This document shows, piece by piece, positions 27,700-35,863 of a stretch of DNA of 64,000 nucleotides. Every line of letters starts with the position of its first letter. Position 1 is the first letter of the stretch. Source of the DNA: CANKJK01 sp964400405 (GTDB lineage: Bacteria > Acidobacteriota > Vicinamibacteria > Vicinamibacterales > UBA2999); contig CAYNUO010000003.1 of the NCBI GenBank assembly GCA_964400405.1, positions 1 through 64,000 of the forward strand, read 5' to 3'. The notes beneath the pieces were generated by a model. The model ran no database searches and was not told the origin of the DNA. It saw nothing but the letters and a program-made list of their open reading frames with translations. The translations under genes were made by a program, and so were the position numbers.

Positions 27700-27733
27700 G
27701 GGCCGGCTGGTGCGTGCGCACCGCCGGCCCTTC
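27700..27733 (+). terminator. Rho-independent-like terminator after DUF1552 (locus 1)
   Basis: Long arms GGGCCGGCTGGTGCG and CGCACCGCCGGCCC pair over 14 bases with one bulged T and a 2-base loop, followed by TTCGTTCGT. It lies 23 bases after the stop at 27676, so the following cytochrome is probably a separate unit. Confidence 0.6.
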
Positions 27734-27807
27734 GTTCGTACGGCGCGTCTGACGCGTTGACAGCCGCCGGCACCCCGCGGGCCGTTGCGCCGATGCGACG
27801 GCTGGTC

Positions 27808-27813
27808 TATCGT
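27808..27813 (+). promoter_or_regulatory. -10-like hexamer directly before the cytochrome c gene
   Basis: TATCGT ends 6 bases before the ATG at 27820. It fits the leaderless layout seen elsewhere in the window; no -35 is obvious. Confidence 0.35.
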
Positions 27814-27819
27814 CGCGCC

Positions 27820-28638
27820 ATGCCACAGGCACGCCGTTTCGCCACGCTGGCCGCCGTCGCGGCCGTCACCAGCCTCCTTGCCCTTCCGTCGCTGCGCGCC
27901 GCAGACCGGACCGTCTGGGACGGCGTCTACACGGAGGCCCAGGCGGGGCGCGGCAAGGTCGCGTACGAGAAGGGATGCCAGTCCTGCCACGCGGCGGCCG
28001 GCGGCGGCGGGTTCGGCATCACCTACAGCGGCACGGCGCTCAAAGGTCAGCGGTTCGTCCAGACGTGGGAGGACGACCTCCTCGGCCTGGTCGCGTACGC
28101 CATGAGCCCGCCCCCCGGGAGCACGCTCTCGCAGAAGGAACAGCGGCACGGCGACAGCGACGCCCCTCGCGGCGCGAAGGATCCCCTGACCCCCGGCGAC
28201 TACATCGACGTGATGGCGTATCTGTTCCAGTTGAACGGATTCCCCACCGGCATGGCGGAGCTGACCACCGCGAACATGGCGTCCATCCAGCTTCGGGAGA
28301 AGGAGCCGCAGCCGCTGCCCAACTTCTCGCTGGCCCGTTCGGTGGGGTGCCTGACGCGGCAGGCTGACAAGTCCTGGGCGCTGACCACGGCAACGCCGCC
28401 GCGGCGGTCGCGTGACGGGGAGCCTTCCAAGCCTTCGGAGCTCAAGGCGCTCGAGCCGAGGCCCGCCGGCGGAGCCACCATCGCCCTGATGGACATCTAT
28501 CCGGACCCGGACACCGTCGTCACGCCCGAGGAGCACGCGGGCCACAAGGTCCAGGCCAAGGGCATCTACATGAAGGATGACAAGGGCGTGCGGATCAACG
28601 TGAACGTCCTGGAGCTCGTCAGTCCCACCTGCCGGTAG
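27820..28638 (+). CDS. Secreted cytochrome c, single haem
   Basis: A 272-residue protein with a signal peptide (ATLAAVAAVTSLLALPSLRAAD). CQSCH at residues 53-57 binds haem c, and YAMSPPPGS offers the likely axial Met about 45 residues on. YIDVMAYLFQLNGFPTG closes the cytochrome fold. The C-terminal half (residues about 140-270) is an extra beta-rich domain ending VRINVNVLELVSPTC, which I cannot name. It probably carries electrons in the periplasm, possibly for the adjacent DUF1592/DUF1552 pair (inference from position). It converges on the TonB receptor gene. Confidence 0.88.
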   Translation: MPQARRFATLAAVAAVTSLLALPSLRAADRTVWDGVYTEAQAGRGKVAYEKGCQSCHAAAGGGGFGITYSGTALKGQRFVQTWEDDLLGLVAYAMSPPPGSTLSQKEQRHGDSDAPRGAKDPLTPGDYIDVMAYLFQLNGFPTGMAELTTANMASIQLREKEPQPLPNFSLARSVGCLTRQADKSWALTTATPPRRSRDGEPSKPSELKALEPRPAGGATIALMDIYPDPDTVVTPEEHAGHKVQAKGIYMKDDKGVRINVNVLELVSPTCR

Positions 28639-28667
28639 GCCCGATCAAGCGGGGCATCCGAACGCGC

Positions 28668-31082
28668 TCAGAATCGCCAGCTCGTGCCGACGTGGACCAG
28701 GCGGGGATGCCCCGGAAGAATGCCGCGGACCCGGTCCACGATGAACGTCCGGTCGGCCAGGTTCTTGACCGCGAGGAAGACCGACCCGCCCCGTGGCAGG
28801 CGCCAGGACGCAGCGGCGTTCCAGTAGGTGTACTGCGCGATGATGCCCCGCTGCCCGTCCGCCGACGGCGCCACCGAGTTGAGGTCATCGGAGAACTGCT
28901 CGCCCAGGAACTGCCCCTCGACCTGAAGGTCGAGACCGGTCGCGTGGCGGTATCCCACTGAGAACGTGCCACTGTGCTCGGCCGCGTAGGGGAGACGGTT
29001 CCCCGCCACTGACACGGTCCCGAATCCGGCAACGCTGCTCGTGCGGACGCCGTCAAAGCGCGCCACCGGGAGCCACGTGTAGGCCAGCCGGGAGTAGACG
29101 CCGTGACGGCTCTTCGCGATGTCGCGCCACGTCAGATCCGCCCCGGCCTCGACACCCTGCTGCAGCGTCTGGCCGCCGTTGGTCAGCGTGGCGCCTACGC
29201 CGCCCGCGAGGCTCGCCGGCACGATCTGGTTCTGATAGTCCATCCGGAAGAAGGTCACGTCGAGCGCGAGCAGCTGGGCGGCCCGCGTGCGGCCGCCGAC
29301 CTCGTAGTTCCAGCTCCGCTCGGGCTCGAGGTCGACGACGCCTCCGGTGGCGTTGTTGATGATGTCCTCGGCCCGGGGGGGCGCGAAGCCCTTGTGGACC
29401 CCGCCGAACAACGTGGAGTCGGTGTTGACGCCGTACGACACGCCGAAGCCGGGCACCACTTCGGTCAGCTGCGTCTTACCCGACACGCTGACGAGCCGGT
29501 TGGTCCGGCGATAGGCAATCCGCTCAACCCGCACACCCGGCGTCACCGTCCAGGCCCCGGCCATCGCGCGGTGCTGGACGAAGGTGGAGACGGCGTCCGT
29601 CGTCCGCAGGTTGTGTTCGACCAGCGACCCGGTGCGCGCGAGCGGCGACGCCCCGTTCACCTGGCGGCGGTTCTGATCCTCGGTGTGGAGACGGAACCCG
29701 AAGTCGGTCTCCTGCGGTACGCCGGCCGAAAAGCCGACCCGCGCGCGTGCCTCGCCGCCGAGGTGCCAGTAGCGACGGAGCCGGCCCTCATTCCCGCACG
29801 TAGTCGACAGGTTAGCCATGCCGCCGCAGGCAGGGTCGGCCGAGTCATTGGGCCGCTGAGCGGAGTTGCTCGACTGCCGCCACCAGTCGCGCGCGAAGTG
29901 CGAGGCGTAGACGGTGCCGGTGAGTGCAACGCGGGAGAACAGGAGCGCGCGGTACGAACCCGAGAGACCGGCCCGAGCGCCGTCGAATCCGTCGTCGGCG
30001 AACGGATTCTGCCGGGGTGCGGCGGCGTACTCAGCTTCGCGGAGGCCGCTGTAGGTGACCTGCGAATCCTCCTTGTAGAAGGACCCCTTGAGCGTCAGAT
30101 GCCGCGTGCTGCTGAGCGAACGCGAGACTTTGAGCATGGCATCCGTCAGGTCGCTGTGCACGTTGTCACGCGCGCCGTCGCCCTTCTTCTGCACCGCCTG
30201 CGCGAACACGCCGGTCCGACCCACCGTCGCCCCGACCGAGCCTACAAGGTTGAGATAGGCGCGGTTCCCTCCGCTCACCGCCACCGTGCCCGATGGCTCC
30301 GCGGGCGCTTCCGGCGTGATGTAGTTGACGACGCCGCCGAGAGTCACCGGCCCCTGGACGATCTGGCTGGACCCCTTCAGCACCTCAACCCGGTCGAACC
30401 GTTCGATGGGCGGGTGGTAGTAGCTGGCGTTGTCGCCGTACGGTGCAAATGCCACCGGCACGCCGTCCTCCAGCAACAGGACCTTCGAGGAGCGCGTGGG
30501 GTTGAGTCCGCGCATCCCGATGTTCGGGCGCAGTCCGAGTCCCTCTTCATCCCGAACGGTGACGCCGGGCACTTTCCGCAGCGCCTCGGAAGTCGAGAAC
30601 ACATGGGAGCCTTCGAGCACGTCCCTCGAGAGCAGAGCGAACGACCCGGGCACCCGCCGCAGCGATTCTTCGGAACCGACCAGTCGCGCCCCGATGACGG
30701 TCAGTTCCTCCGACAGGCTGCCCGGTCGCAGGATGAGTTCAACCACCACTGGCCGGACGGCCAGCACCACTTCGGTCTGCGCCAGCGAGAAGCCGTCGAG
30801 CACCGCGGACACCACCGAGGGCCCCTCTGCCGCGCACGTCGCCTCGAAGCGGCCGTCGGCGTCCGTCACAGCTGAGGCCAGGAACTGTCCCGTCTGACGA
30901 CGGACGGTCACGGTCGCGCCCGGCACGACGCCGCCGGTGCTGTCCACCACGCGCCCCGACACGACGGCCGGCCCCTGGGCCAGTGCGATGCCGGCGAAGA
31001 CCGCCGCGAGAACCGCCTGCGCGAGGGCCGATCGCGCAACCTCAATACTGAGACTCAATCTCACTCTGAGATAATCCATCAT
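28668..31082 (-). CDS. TonB-dependent receptor, FecA-like
   Basis: About 804 residues. A signal peptide is followed by a carboxypeptidase-regulatory-like domain (VVSGRVVDSTGGVVPGATVTV, residues 40-120), a plug domain (LRKVPGVTVRDEEGLGLRPN; MRGLNPTRSSKVLLLEDGVPV) and a 22-strand barrel ending TSWRF. The plug motif, with LNP.RS and PYGDNASYYHPP, is closest to ferric-citrate-type receptors, so uptake of an iron chelate is likely. A TTGACT/GATTAT promoter and TGAGA/TCTCA array overlap the first codons, so translation may start at the GTG at 31064 rather than the ATG at 31082; either gives a good signal peptide. Confidence 0.92.
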   Translation of the reverse strand: MMDYLRVRLSLSIEVARSALAQAVLAAVFAGIALAQGPAVVSGRVVDSTGGVVPGATVTVRRQTGQFLASAVTDADGRFEATCAAEGPSVVSAVLDGFSLAQTEVVLAVRPVVVELILRPGSLSEELTVIGARLVGSEESLRRVPGSFALLSRDVLEGSHVFSTSEALRKVPGVTVRDEEGLGLRPNIGMRGLNPTRSSKVLLLEDGVPVAFAPYGDNASYYHPPIERFDRVEVLKGSSQIVQGPVTLGGVVNYITPEAPAEPSGTVAVSGGNRAYLNLVGSVGATVGRTGVFAQAVQKKGDGARDNVHSDLTDAMLKVSRSLSSTRHLTLKGSFYKEDSQVTYSGLREAEYAAAPRQNPFADDGFDGARAGLSGSYRALLFSRVALTGTVYASHFARDWWRQSSNSAQRPNDSADPACGGMANLSTTCGNEGRLRRYWHLGGEARARVGFSAGVPQETDFGFRLHTEDQNRRQVNGASPLARTGSLVEHNLRTTDAVSTFVQHRAMAGAWTVTPGVRVERIAYRRTNRLVSVSGKTQLTEVVPGFGVSYGVNTDSTLFGGVHKGFAPPRAEDIINNATGGVVDLEPERSWNYEVGGRTRAAQLLALDVTFFRMDYQNQIVPASLAGGVGATLTNGGQTLQQGVEAGADLTWRDIAKSRHGVYSRLAYTWLPVARFDGVRTSSVAGFGTVSVAGNRLPYAAEHSGTFSVGYRHATGLDLQVEGQFLGEQFSDDLNSVAPSADGQRGIIAQYTYWNAAASWRLPRGGSVFLAVKNLADRTFIVDRVRGILPGHPRLVHVGTSWRF
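31040..31071 (-). promoter_or_regulatory. Operator-like array of alternating TCTCA/TGAGA half-sites
   Basis: Read on the minus strand: TCTCA, 3 bases, TGAGA, 5 bases, TCTCA, 4 bases, TGAGG. The central pair (31049-31063) forms TGAGATTGAGTCTCA, which resembles the 7-1-7 Fur-type dyad (TGATAATNATTATCA). It lies over the predicted transcription start and first codons of the TonB receptor, where a repressor would block initiation. Which protein binds is not shown. Confidence 0.45.
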
Positions 31083-31099
31083 CCCGTTCCGAGAGTCAA
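31071..31099 (-). promoter_or_regulatory. Promoter of the TonB receptor gene
   Basis: On the minus strand TTGACT (31099-31094, 5 of 6 consensus) and GATTAT (31076-31071, 4 of 6) are separated by 17 bases. GATTAT ends 6 bases before a GTG at 31064, the same spacing as other leaderless candidates here. Confidence 0.5.
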
Positions 31100-31155
31100 C
31101 GGGCGGCGAGGCCTCCCCCCTTCTTCGGGGGCGACGTACCCGGCGTACGCAGATC

Positions 31156-31182
31156 GGGGCCGGTCCCTGAGGATCCGGCCCC
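31156..31182 (-). terminator. Hairpin after DUF1552 (locus 2)
   Basis: Perfect 8-base arms GGGGCCGG and CCGGCCCC enclose an 11-base loop, 38 bases past the stop of the minus-strand gene ending at 31220. No U-tract follows. A second smaller C5/G5 hairpin lies at 31116-31131. Together they fill 31083-31219, which has no gene. Confidence 0.45.
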
Positions 31183-31219
31183 GTTGATTCCTGGCGCGAG
31201 TGGCGGCGCGGTGATGCGC

Positions 31220-32569
31220 CTAGAGCGCGAACACGTTCAGCGTGCCCGTGCTGTCACCGAACGAGTCGACGCGGCAGCCCATGCGATCGAGCAGCGCGAG
31301 CTGGACGTTCGACAGCGGCGTCTTCGCCGCGGCCCTCACGTGCTGGTTCGTCCGGATCCCCGTGTTCTTGCCGGCCACGACCAGCGTCGGCACTTCGAGC
31401 GGCAGATGCAGGTCCGAGTTGCTCATGCCGGACCCGTACAGAATCATCGAGTGATCCAGCAGCGTGCCGTCGCCGTCCGGCGTGTTCTTCAGCTTCTCCA
31501 GGAACGACCGGAAGATGCTCAAGTGGAACATGTTCAGCTTCGCCTGCTTGGCGAGCTTCTCCGGGTCGTTCGCGTGATGTGACAGCGGGTGGTGCGGCTC
31601 CGTGATGCCGATCTCCGGGTAGATCCGGGTGCTCAGCTCGCGCGCCATCATGAAGCTGGCCACGCGGGTCAGGTCCGCCTGCCATGCCAGCGCGAGCAGC
31701 TCGTACATCAGCTTGCCGTGCTCTTCATACGACGCGGGCACGCCGATCGGCTGTTCGACGACGGGCATCTTCTGCTCGGCCTGCTGCTCCGCCTTCTGAA
31801 TCCGCCGCTCGAGGTCACGAACCGAGTCCAGATACTCGGCCACCTTGCCGCGATCCTTCGGCCCCATGCCGCGCTGCAGCCGGTCCACGTCCTTCACGAC
31901 GCCATCCAGAATGCTGCGGTTGCGTGCCATGCGGGCGAGGCGTGCCTTCGGGTCCGTGCTGTCAGCGTCGCCGAACAGGCGCTCGAAGACGTTGCGCGGA
32001 TTGACCTCCATCGGCAGCGGCGTCGTCGGCGTGCGCCACGAGAGCGTGCCCGTGTAGGCGCACGTGTAGCCGAACTCGCACGCGCCGACGAGGTCCACGG
32101 ATTCGAGCGCGAGCTCCAGCGACGAGAGCTGCGTCTCGTGGCCGACCTGCTGCACGGCAATCTGGTCCATCGACGTCCCGGCACGGAAACCCGGGCCGTC
32201 CGTCTTCTTGATGTGGACGCCGGTCAGCCACGTCGGCTGGATCCGCGAGTGCGCGCCGCCGCCGTCGTCGGGCCTCGCGACCGCGCCTTCGCTGTCCAGC
32301 ATCGAGACAAGCAGCAGCTGTTCCTTGAAGGGCGCCAGCGTCTGGAGAATCGGCGAGAGACGCAGCGGTCCTTCGACCTTCGGCGTCCACATCGACATGT
32401 TGACGCCCATGGGCACGTAGACCGCGCCGAGACGCCGCACCGGGTTCGCCGCCGTATTCCGGAGGGCGGCGTGCGCCGGCACCATGCTGTCGAGCAGCGG
32501 CAGCGCGATGGCCGCGCCGGCTCCGCGCAGCATCGTCCGGCGCGAGAGGTGCTTCTGCGTGCTGATCAT
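31220..32569 (-). CDS. Tat-exported DUF1552 protein (locus 2)
   Basis: A 449-residue protein with the twin-arginine signal LSRRTMLRGAGAAIALPLLDSM. The body matches the first DUF1552 protein block by block: GAVYVPMGVNMSMW, AHSRIQPTWLTGVHIKK, AYTGTLSWRTPTTPLPME, TEPHHPLSHHANDPEKLAKQAK. It was probably produced by duplication together with its DUF1592 partner. The ATG overlaps the partner's stop (ATGA) and has GAGGAG 9 bases upstream; the leader GGAGATTCGA is shared with the locus-1 gene. Function unknown; likely acts with its partner in the periplasm. Confidence 0.93.
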   Translation of the reverse strand: MISTQKHLSRRTMLRGAGAAIALPLLDSMVPAHAALRNTAANPVRRLGAVYVPMGVNMSMWTPKVEGPLRLSPILQTLAPFKEQLLLVSMLDSEGAVARPDDGGGAHSRIQPTWLTGVHIKKTDGPGFRAGTSMDQIAVQQVGHETQLSSLELALESVDLVGACEFGYTCAYTGTLSWRTPTTPLPMEVNPRNVFERLFGDADSTDPKARLARMARNRSILDGVVKDVDRLQRGMGPKDRGKVAEYLDSVRDLERRIQKAEQQAEQKMPVVEQPIGVPASYEEHGKLMYELLALAWQADLTRVASFMMARELSTRIYPEIGITEPHHPLSHHANDPEKLAKQAKLNMFHLSIFRSFLEKLKNTPDGDGTLLDHSMILYGSGMSNSDLHLPLEVPTLVVAGKNTGIRTNQHVRAAAKTPLSNVQLALLDRMGCRVDSFGDSTGTLNVFAL

Positions 32570-34995
32570 GATTCGAATCTCCTCATCTGAAACGGCGCGC
32601 TCCGGACGATCCCAAGTATGAGTGACGACCACGAGTAGTTCTGCGCCGCCGCATCCTTGACGATGGCCCGGACCGCCGGCATGTCGTAGTACTCCGCCCC
32701 CCTGGCCAGGCCGTAGGTCAGCAGCTTCCGCGTCACCGTCACGATGAACTGCTCGCGGTGGCTGAGCAACGCCGTCCGGAACGTTGCCGGACCGTCGAAC
32801 TTCACGCCGTCCGGAAACGCGCCGGACGGGTCGATCACGCTGCCGTTGTCCTTGACGCGCCACGCACCCACGGCGTCGAAGTTCTCAAGCGCGAAGCCGA
32901 GCGGGTCAATCTGCGAGTGACACGCCGCGCACACCGGGTTCCGGCGATGCTGCTCCATCCGCTCGCGGACGGACCTCGGCTTCGACGTGCCGTCGTTCTC
33001 CGGGAACGGCGGCACGTTGGCGGGCGGCGCCGGCGGCGGCGTGCCCAGGACGTTCTCGAGCAGAAACTTGCCACGCAGCACCGGAGACGTGCGGTTCGAG
33101 TACGCCGTGGCCGCGAGCAGGCTGCCCTGGCCGAAGAGACCGGCGCGCAGCGCATCGGGGTATGTCACGCGGCGGAACCGGCTTCCGGCGACACCCGCGA
33201 TCCCGTAGTGCTTCGCGAGACGCTCGTTGAGGTAGGTGTAGTTCGCCGTCAGCAGGTCGACGACGCTGCGGTCCTCGCGTACCTGGCTGGCCAGGAAGAG
33301 CTCCGTCTCACGGCGGAAGGCTTCGCGCAGGTTGTCGTCGAAGTCCGGGAACTCGACGACATCGCGCGCGATCAGCGGGATGTTCCTGAGCATCAGCCAC
33401 TGCCCGAAGAAGTTGTCGACCAGCGCCTGCGCCTTCGGGTCCGCCAGCATCCGGCGCACCTGGCGCTCGAGGACCGCGGGCTCCTTCAGACGCCCCTGCG
33501 CTGCCAGCGTCAGCAGCGTGTCGTCGGGCATGCTGCTCCAGAGAAAGAACGACAGCCGCGACGCCAGCTCGACGTCGCTGACGCGGTACACCGCGCCGGG
33601 TGCCACCCGTGCCGGGTCACGCTCGACCCTGAAGAGAAAGTCCGGCGAGACCATGAGCTTTTCCAGCGCCAGCTGGATGCCCGCCTCGAATCCGCCCTCG
33701 CGCTGTCCCTGCGCGTAGTAGGCCATCAGGGACTGCACGTCCGCCGGCGTGACGGGCCTGCGATAAGCGCGCCGGGCGACACGGGTCAGGATCGTCGTCG
33801 CGCACGGCACTTCCTGTTCGGCCGAAACCGGCCGGCACACGAGAAGGCGGTCGCGGCTCGGGCTGGCGTTCGGCACCTTCGCCGCATAAGGCCCTGCGAC
33901 GTGCACGGCCTCGACCTGGAGCTGCAGACGGCCCGTACCCTGGCCGGTCGTCGTACCCTGGGCGAAGGTCGTGCTGCCGATCGGCACATGCGCCGGCCCG
34001 ACGCCTTCGTACGCCCAGTTGGTGCGGTCGAGCGACACGGCGATCGTCCGTGCCCCGGCGCGCACCGGCACCCGCACCTCGACGCTGGCCGGCGCAGCCG
34101 CCTGATAGTTGCCGACGACGACCGGCTGGTTGTTCGGCCCGCCCATCCGGAATGTCTTCACCCGCTCGCCGTCAATCCGCAGGTCGACGAGGCTCTCGAC
34201 CTCGAGACCGCGCGGGTTCCCGCTCTGACTACCCTTCTGGAACTCGACGCGGACGACGTACTCGCCGTCCACCGGAAAGGTGTGCCGTACGGCAATGCCG
34301 CCGCGCGACCCGAACGGCAGGTCGTCGCTCATCCGGTCGTCCTGCCAGGCCAGCGGCAGCACCTTGTATGTCGCCACGTCCGCGCGCAACGAGGCATCCC
34401 CGAGCGCCTGGCGGACGATCTTCCGCCCCGCGATGAGATACCGCTCGAGCAGGCCCGGCGACACGCCCAGCACGTCACCGACATTGTCGAAGCCGAAGCC
34501 CGAGTCGTCCGCCGGCAGCAGCGGCTTCACGTCCACGTCGAGATGAAACAGGTCCCGCACGACGTTCGCGTACTCGGCGCGATTCAGCCGATGCACGATC
34601 GCCCGGCCGGGATTCGGCTTCGCCGCGGCCGCTGCGTCAATCCGCGTCTCGAGCCCGGTGACGAACGCGTGGAGCGCGGCGCGGTCCGGTCGCGGGTTCC
34701 CGGGAGGCGGCATCGCACCTGCCTTGACCTTTCCGATCACGCGCTCCCACAGCTCACCGCCGCTCGCCATCTGTTCGAAGTCCGCATGCTCCAGCGAGAG
34801 GTTTGCGTAGCGCGCCTTGCTCCGATCGTTGTGACAGCCGACGCAGTACTTGTCGACCAGGGCTTTCTGCGCCGGCGGCGCGGAGGCCGACGGTGGGACA
34901 CCAGCCTGGCCGGCTTCCAGCGGGCCCGCAGACACACATGCGGCAATGGCGGCCAGCGCGAGATGCGCTGGACGTTGACGAAGCATCCGAGTCAT
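32566..34995 (-). CDS. Secreted di-haem-motif DUF1587/1595/1592/1588/1585 protein (locus 2)
   Basis: An 809-residue paralogue of the protein at 23875-26310. Signal peptide (HLALAAIAACVSAGPLEAG), haem motif CVGCH near residue 55, DUF1587 (VHRLNRAEYANVVRDLFHL), beta-rich middle, DUF1595 (VARRAYRRPVTPADV), DUF1592 (LASRLSFFLWSSMPDDTLLT), DUF1588 (YSNRTSPVLRGKFLLENVLG) with a second motif CAACH, and DUF1585 (LLTYGLARGAEYYDMPAVR). The promoter TTGACT-18-TAGCCT ends 8 bases before the ATG, with no ribosome site. It diverges from the tetR-ankyrin operon, whose operator half-site lies inside this promoter's spacer. Confidence 0.93.
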   Translation of the reverse strand: MTRMLRQRPAHLALAAIAACVSAGPLEAGQAGVPPSASAPPAQKALVDKYCVGCHNDRSKARYANLSLEHADFEQMASGGELWERVIGKVKAGAMPPPGNPRPDRAALHAFVTGLETRIDAAAAAKPNPGRAIVHRLNRAEYANVVRDLFHLDVDVKPLLPADDSGFGFDNVGDVLGVSPGLLERYLIAGRKIVRQALGDASLRADVATYKVLPLAWQDDRMSDDLPFGSRGGIAVRHTFPVDGEYVVRVEFQKGSQSGNPRGLEVESLVDLRIDGERVKTFRMGGPNNQPVVVGNYQAAAPASVEVRVPVRAGARTIAVSLDRTNWAYEGVGPAHVPIGSTTFAQGTTTGQGTGRLQLQVEAVHVAGPYAAKVPNASPSRDRLLVCRPVSAEQEVPCATTILTRVARRAYRRPVTPADVQSLMAYYAQGQREGGFEAGIQLALEKLMVSPDFLFRVERDPARVAPGAVYRVSDVELASRLSFFLWSSMPDDTLLTLAAQGRLKEPAVLERQVRRMLADPKAQALVDNFFGQWLMLRNIPLIARDVVEFPDFDDNLREAFRRETELFLASQVREDRSVVDLLTANYTYLNERLAKHYGIAGVAGSRFRRVTYPDALRAGLFGQGSLLAATAYSNRTSPVLRGKFLLENVLGTPPPAPPANVPPFPENDGTSKPRSVRERMEQHRRNPVCAACHSQIDPLGFALENFDAVGAWRVKDNGSVIDPSGAFPDGVKFDGPATFRTALLSHREQFIVTVTRKLLTYGLARGAEYYDMPAVRAIVKDAAAQNYSWSSLILGIVRSAPFQMRRFES

Positions 34996-35003
34996 CGTCG
35001 ATC

Positions 35004-35033
35004 AGGCTATCCGAACGGTGTAAGTCCAGTCAA
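35004..35033 (-). promoter_or_regulatory. Promoter of the DUF1592-DUF1552 operon (locus 2) with operator half-site
   Basis: On the minus strand TTGACT (35033-35028) and TAGCCT (35009-35004) are 18 bases apart; the ATG at 34995 follows TAGCCT by 8 bases. Inside the spacer, TGTAAGTC (plus-strand 35019-35026) is identical to half of the palindrome at 35084-35106. A TetR repressor bound there would occlude this promoter. Confidence 0.55.
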
Positions 35034-35038
35034 TCATC

Positions 35039-35066
35039 TTGATTAATGAATATTTCGTAGTAAATT
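35039..35066 (+). promoter_or_regulatory. Promoter of the tetR-ankyrin operon
   Basis: TTGATT (35039-35044) and TAAATT (35061-35066), 16 bases apart, each match consensus at 4 of 6 positions, in an AT-rich island. The -35 lies 5 bases from the -35 of the divergent promoter. Transcription would start near 35073, just inside the 51-base dyad that follows. Confidence 0.45.
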
Positions 35067-35083
35067 CAGCCAGCAGCATCAAG

Positions 35084-35106
35084 TCAGACTTACACTGTAA
35101 GTCTGA
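35084..35106. promoter_or_regulatory. 23-base perfect palindrome, probable TetR operator
   Basis: Two 11-base arms (TCAGACTTACA and its complement) flank a single central C at 35095. Weaker symmetry extends the dyad to 35070-35120 (20 of 25 arm positions match), reaching the tetR start codon. Position between the divergent promoters and immediately before a tetR gene suggests autoregulation and joint control. Confidence 0.7.
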
Positions 35107-35116
35107 GATACTGCTG

Positions 35117-35863
35117 ATGGCGAGCCGTGTATACATGAGTGAACAGTCCCGTCCTGAGCCCCAGGCGCCCAGCCCTGCGGCCGTCCGTCCGTCGTCGCGG
35201 CACCCGCGCCGCCGGCAGCCGGCGGCGCGCACCGCGCGGCCGGCGGGCGAGACGTTCCGGCAGGCCATCCTCGACACCGCGCGGGTGCTCTACCGCAAGG
35301 GCGGCTACTCCGCCGTCACGATGCGCGAGATCGCGACGCGCCTCGGCATCAAGGCGCCGTCGCTCTATCACCACTTCAGCAGCAAGGACGACATCTTCGC
35401 GGCGCTGCAGGAACGGGCCTTCGAACTCCAGCTGCAGGCGGAACTGCGGAGCCAGCCGAATCCGGACGCCCTCGAGGACCTGCGCGAGTTCTTCTGGCGC
35501 TACTCGGAGTTCAGCAAGGCGCATCCTGACTACTTCGCGATTGCATACGTCGACCCCGCCGCCCCGCCGCTGCAGGATCGCGTCTACGACCTGTATCCGC
35601 TGCGCCGGCTTGACGAGGTCGCGATGGCCAAGCTCGTGCGGTGCATCGACGAGGGCGTGTTCCCGCGCGGCACCGACCCTCACCAGGCGGGGCAGGCTCT
35701 CTGGGCGGCGATCCACGGACCCTCGGCGCTCCAGGTCATCCATCATCGCCACGTGGACGACCCGGAAGCGCTGGCGGCCCAGGCGCTGGACCTGACGCTT
35801 GCCGGCATCCGGGCCGGCGTCCTCCATTCACCGGGCGCGAAGAAGGGGACACCACGGCCATGA
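35117..35863 (+). CDS. TetR/AcrR-family transcriptional regulator
   Basis: A 248-residue protein. A basic, disordered N-terminal stretch (about 50 residues, rich in Pro/Arg/Ala) precedes the DNA-binding domain: FRQAILDTARVLYRKGGYSAVTMREIATRLGIKAPSLYHHFSSKDDIFAAL. The ligand domain follows, with WRYSEFSKAHPDYFAIAYVD. It probably represses its own operon and the divergent DUF1592-DUF1552 genes through the palindrome just upstream; the inducer is unknown. The start may also be the ATG at 35135 (MSEQSRP). Its stop overlaps the ankyrin gene start (ATGA). Confidence 0.9.
   Translation: MASRVYMSEQSRPEPQAPSPAAVRPSSRHPRRRQPAARTARPAGETFRQAILDTARVLYRKGGYSAVTMREIATRLGIKAPSLYHHFSSKDDIFAALQERAFELQLQAELRSQPNPDALEDLREFFWRYSEFSKAHPDYFAIAYVDPAAPPLQDRVYDLYPLRRLDEVAMAKLVRCIDEGVFPRGTDPHQAGQALWAAIHGPSALQVIHHRHVDDPEALAAQALDLTLAGIRAGVLHSPGAKKGTPRP

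Noticed and set aside
29103..30875. A 590-codon open frame on the plus strand
   Set aside because: It is antisense to the well-supported TonB receptor and has no recognisable motif.
31131..31155. CGTAC/GTACG inverted repeat as an operator
   Set aside because: Five-base arms with a GC loop are expected by chance in this composition; no gene start is close on that side.
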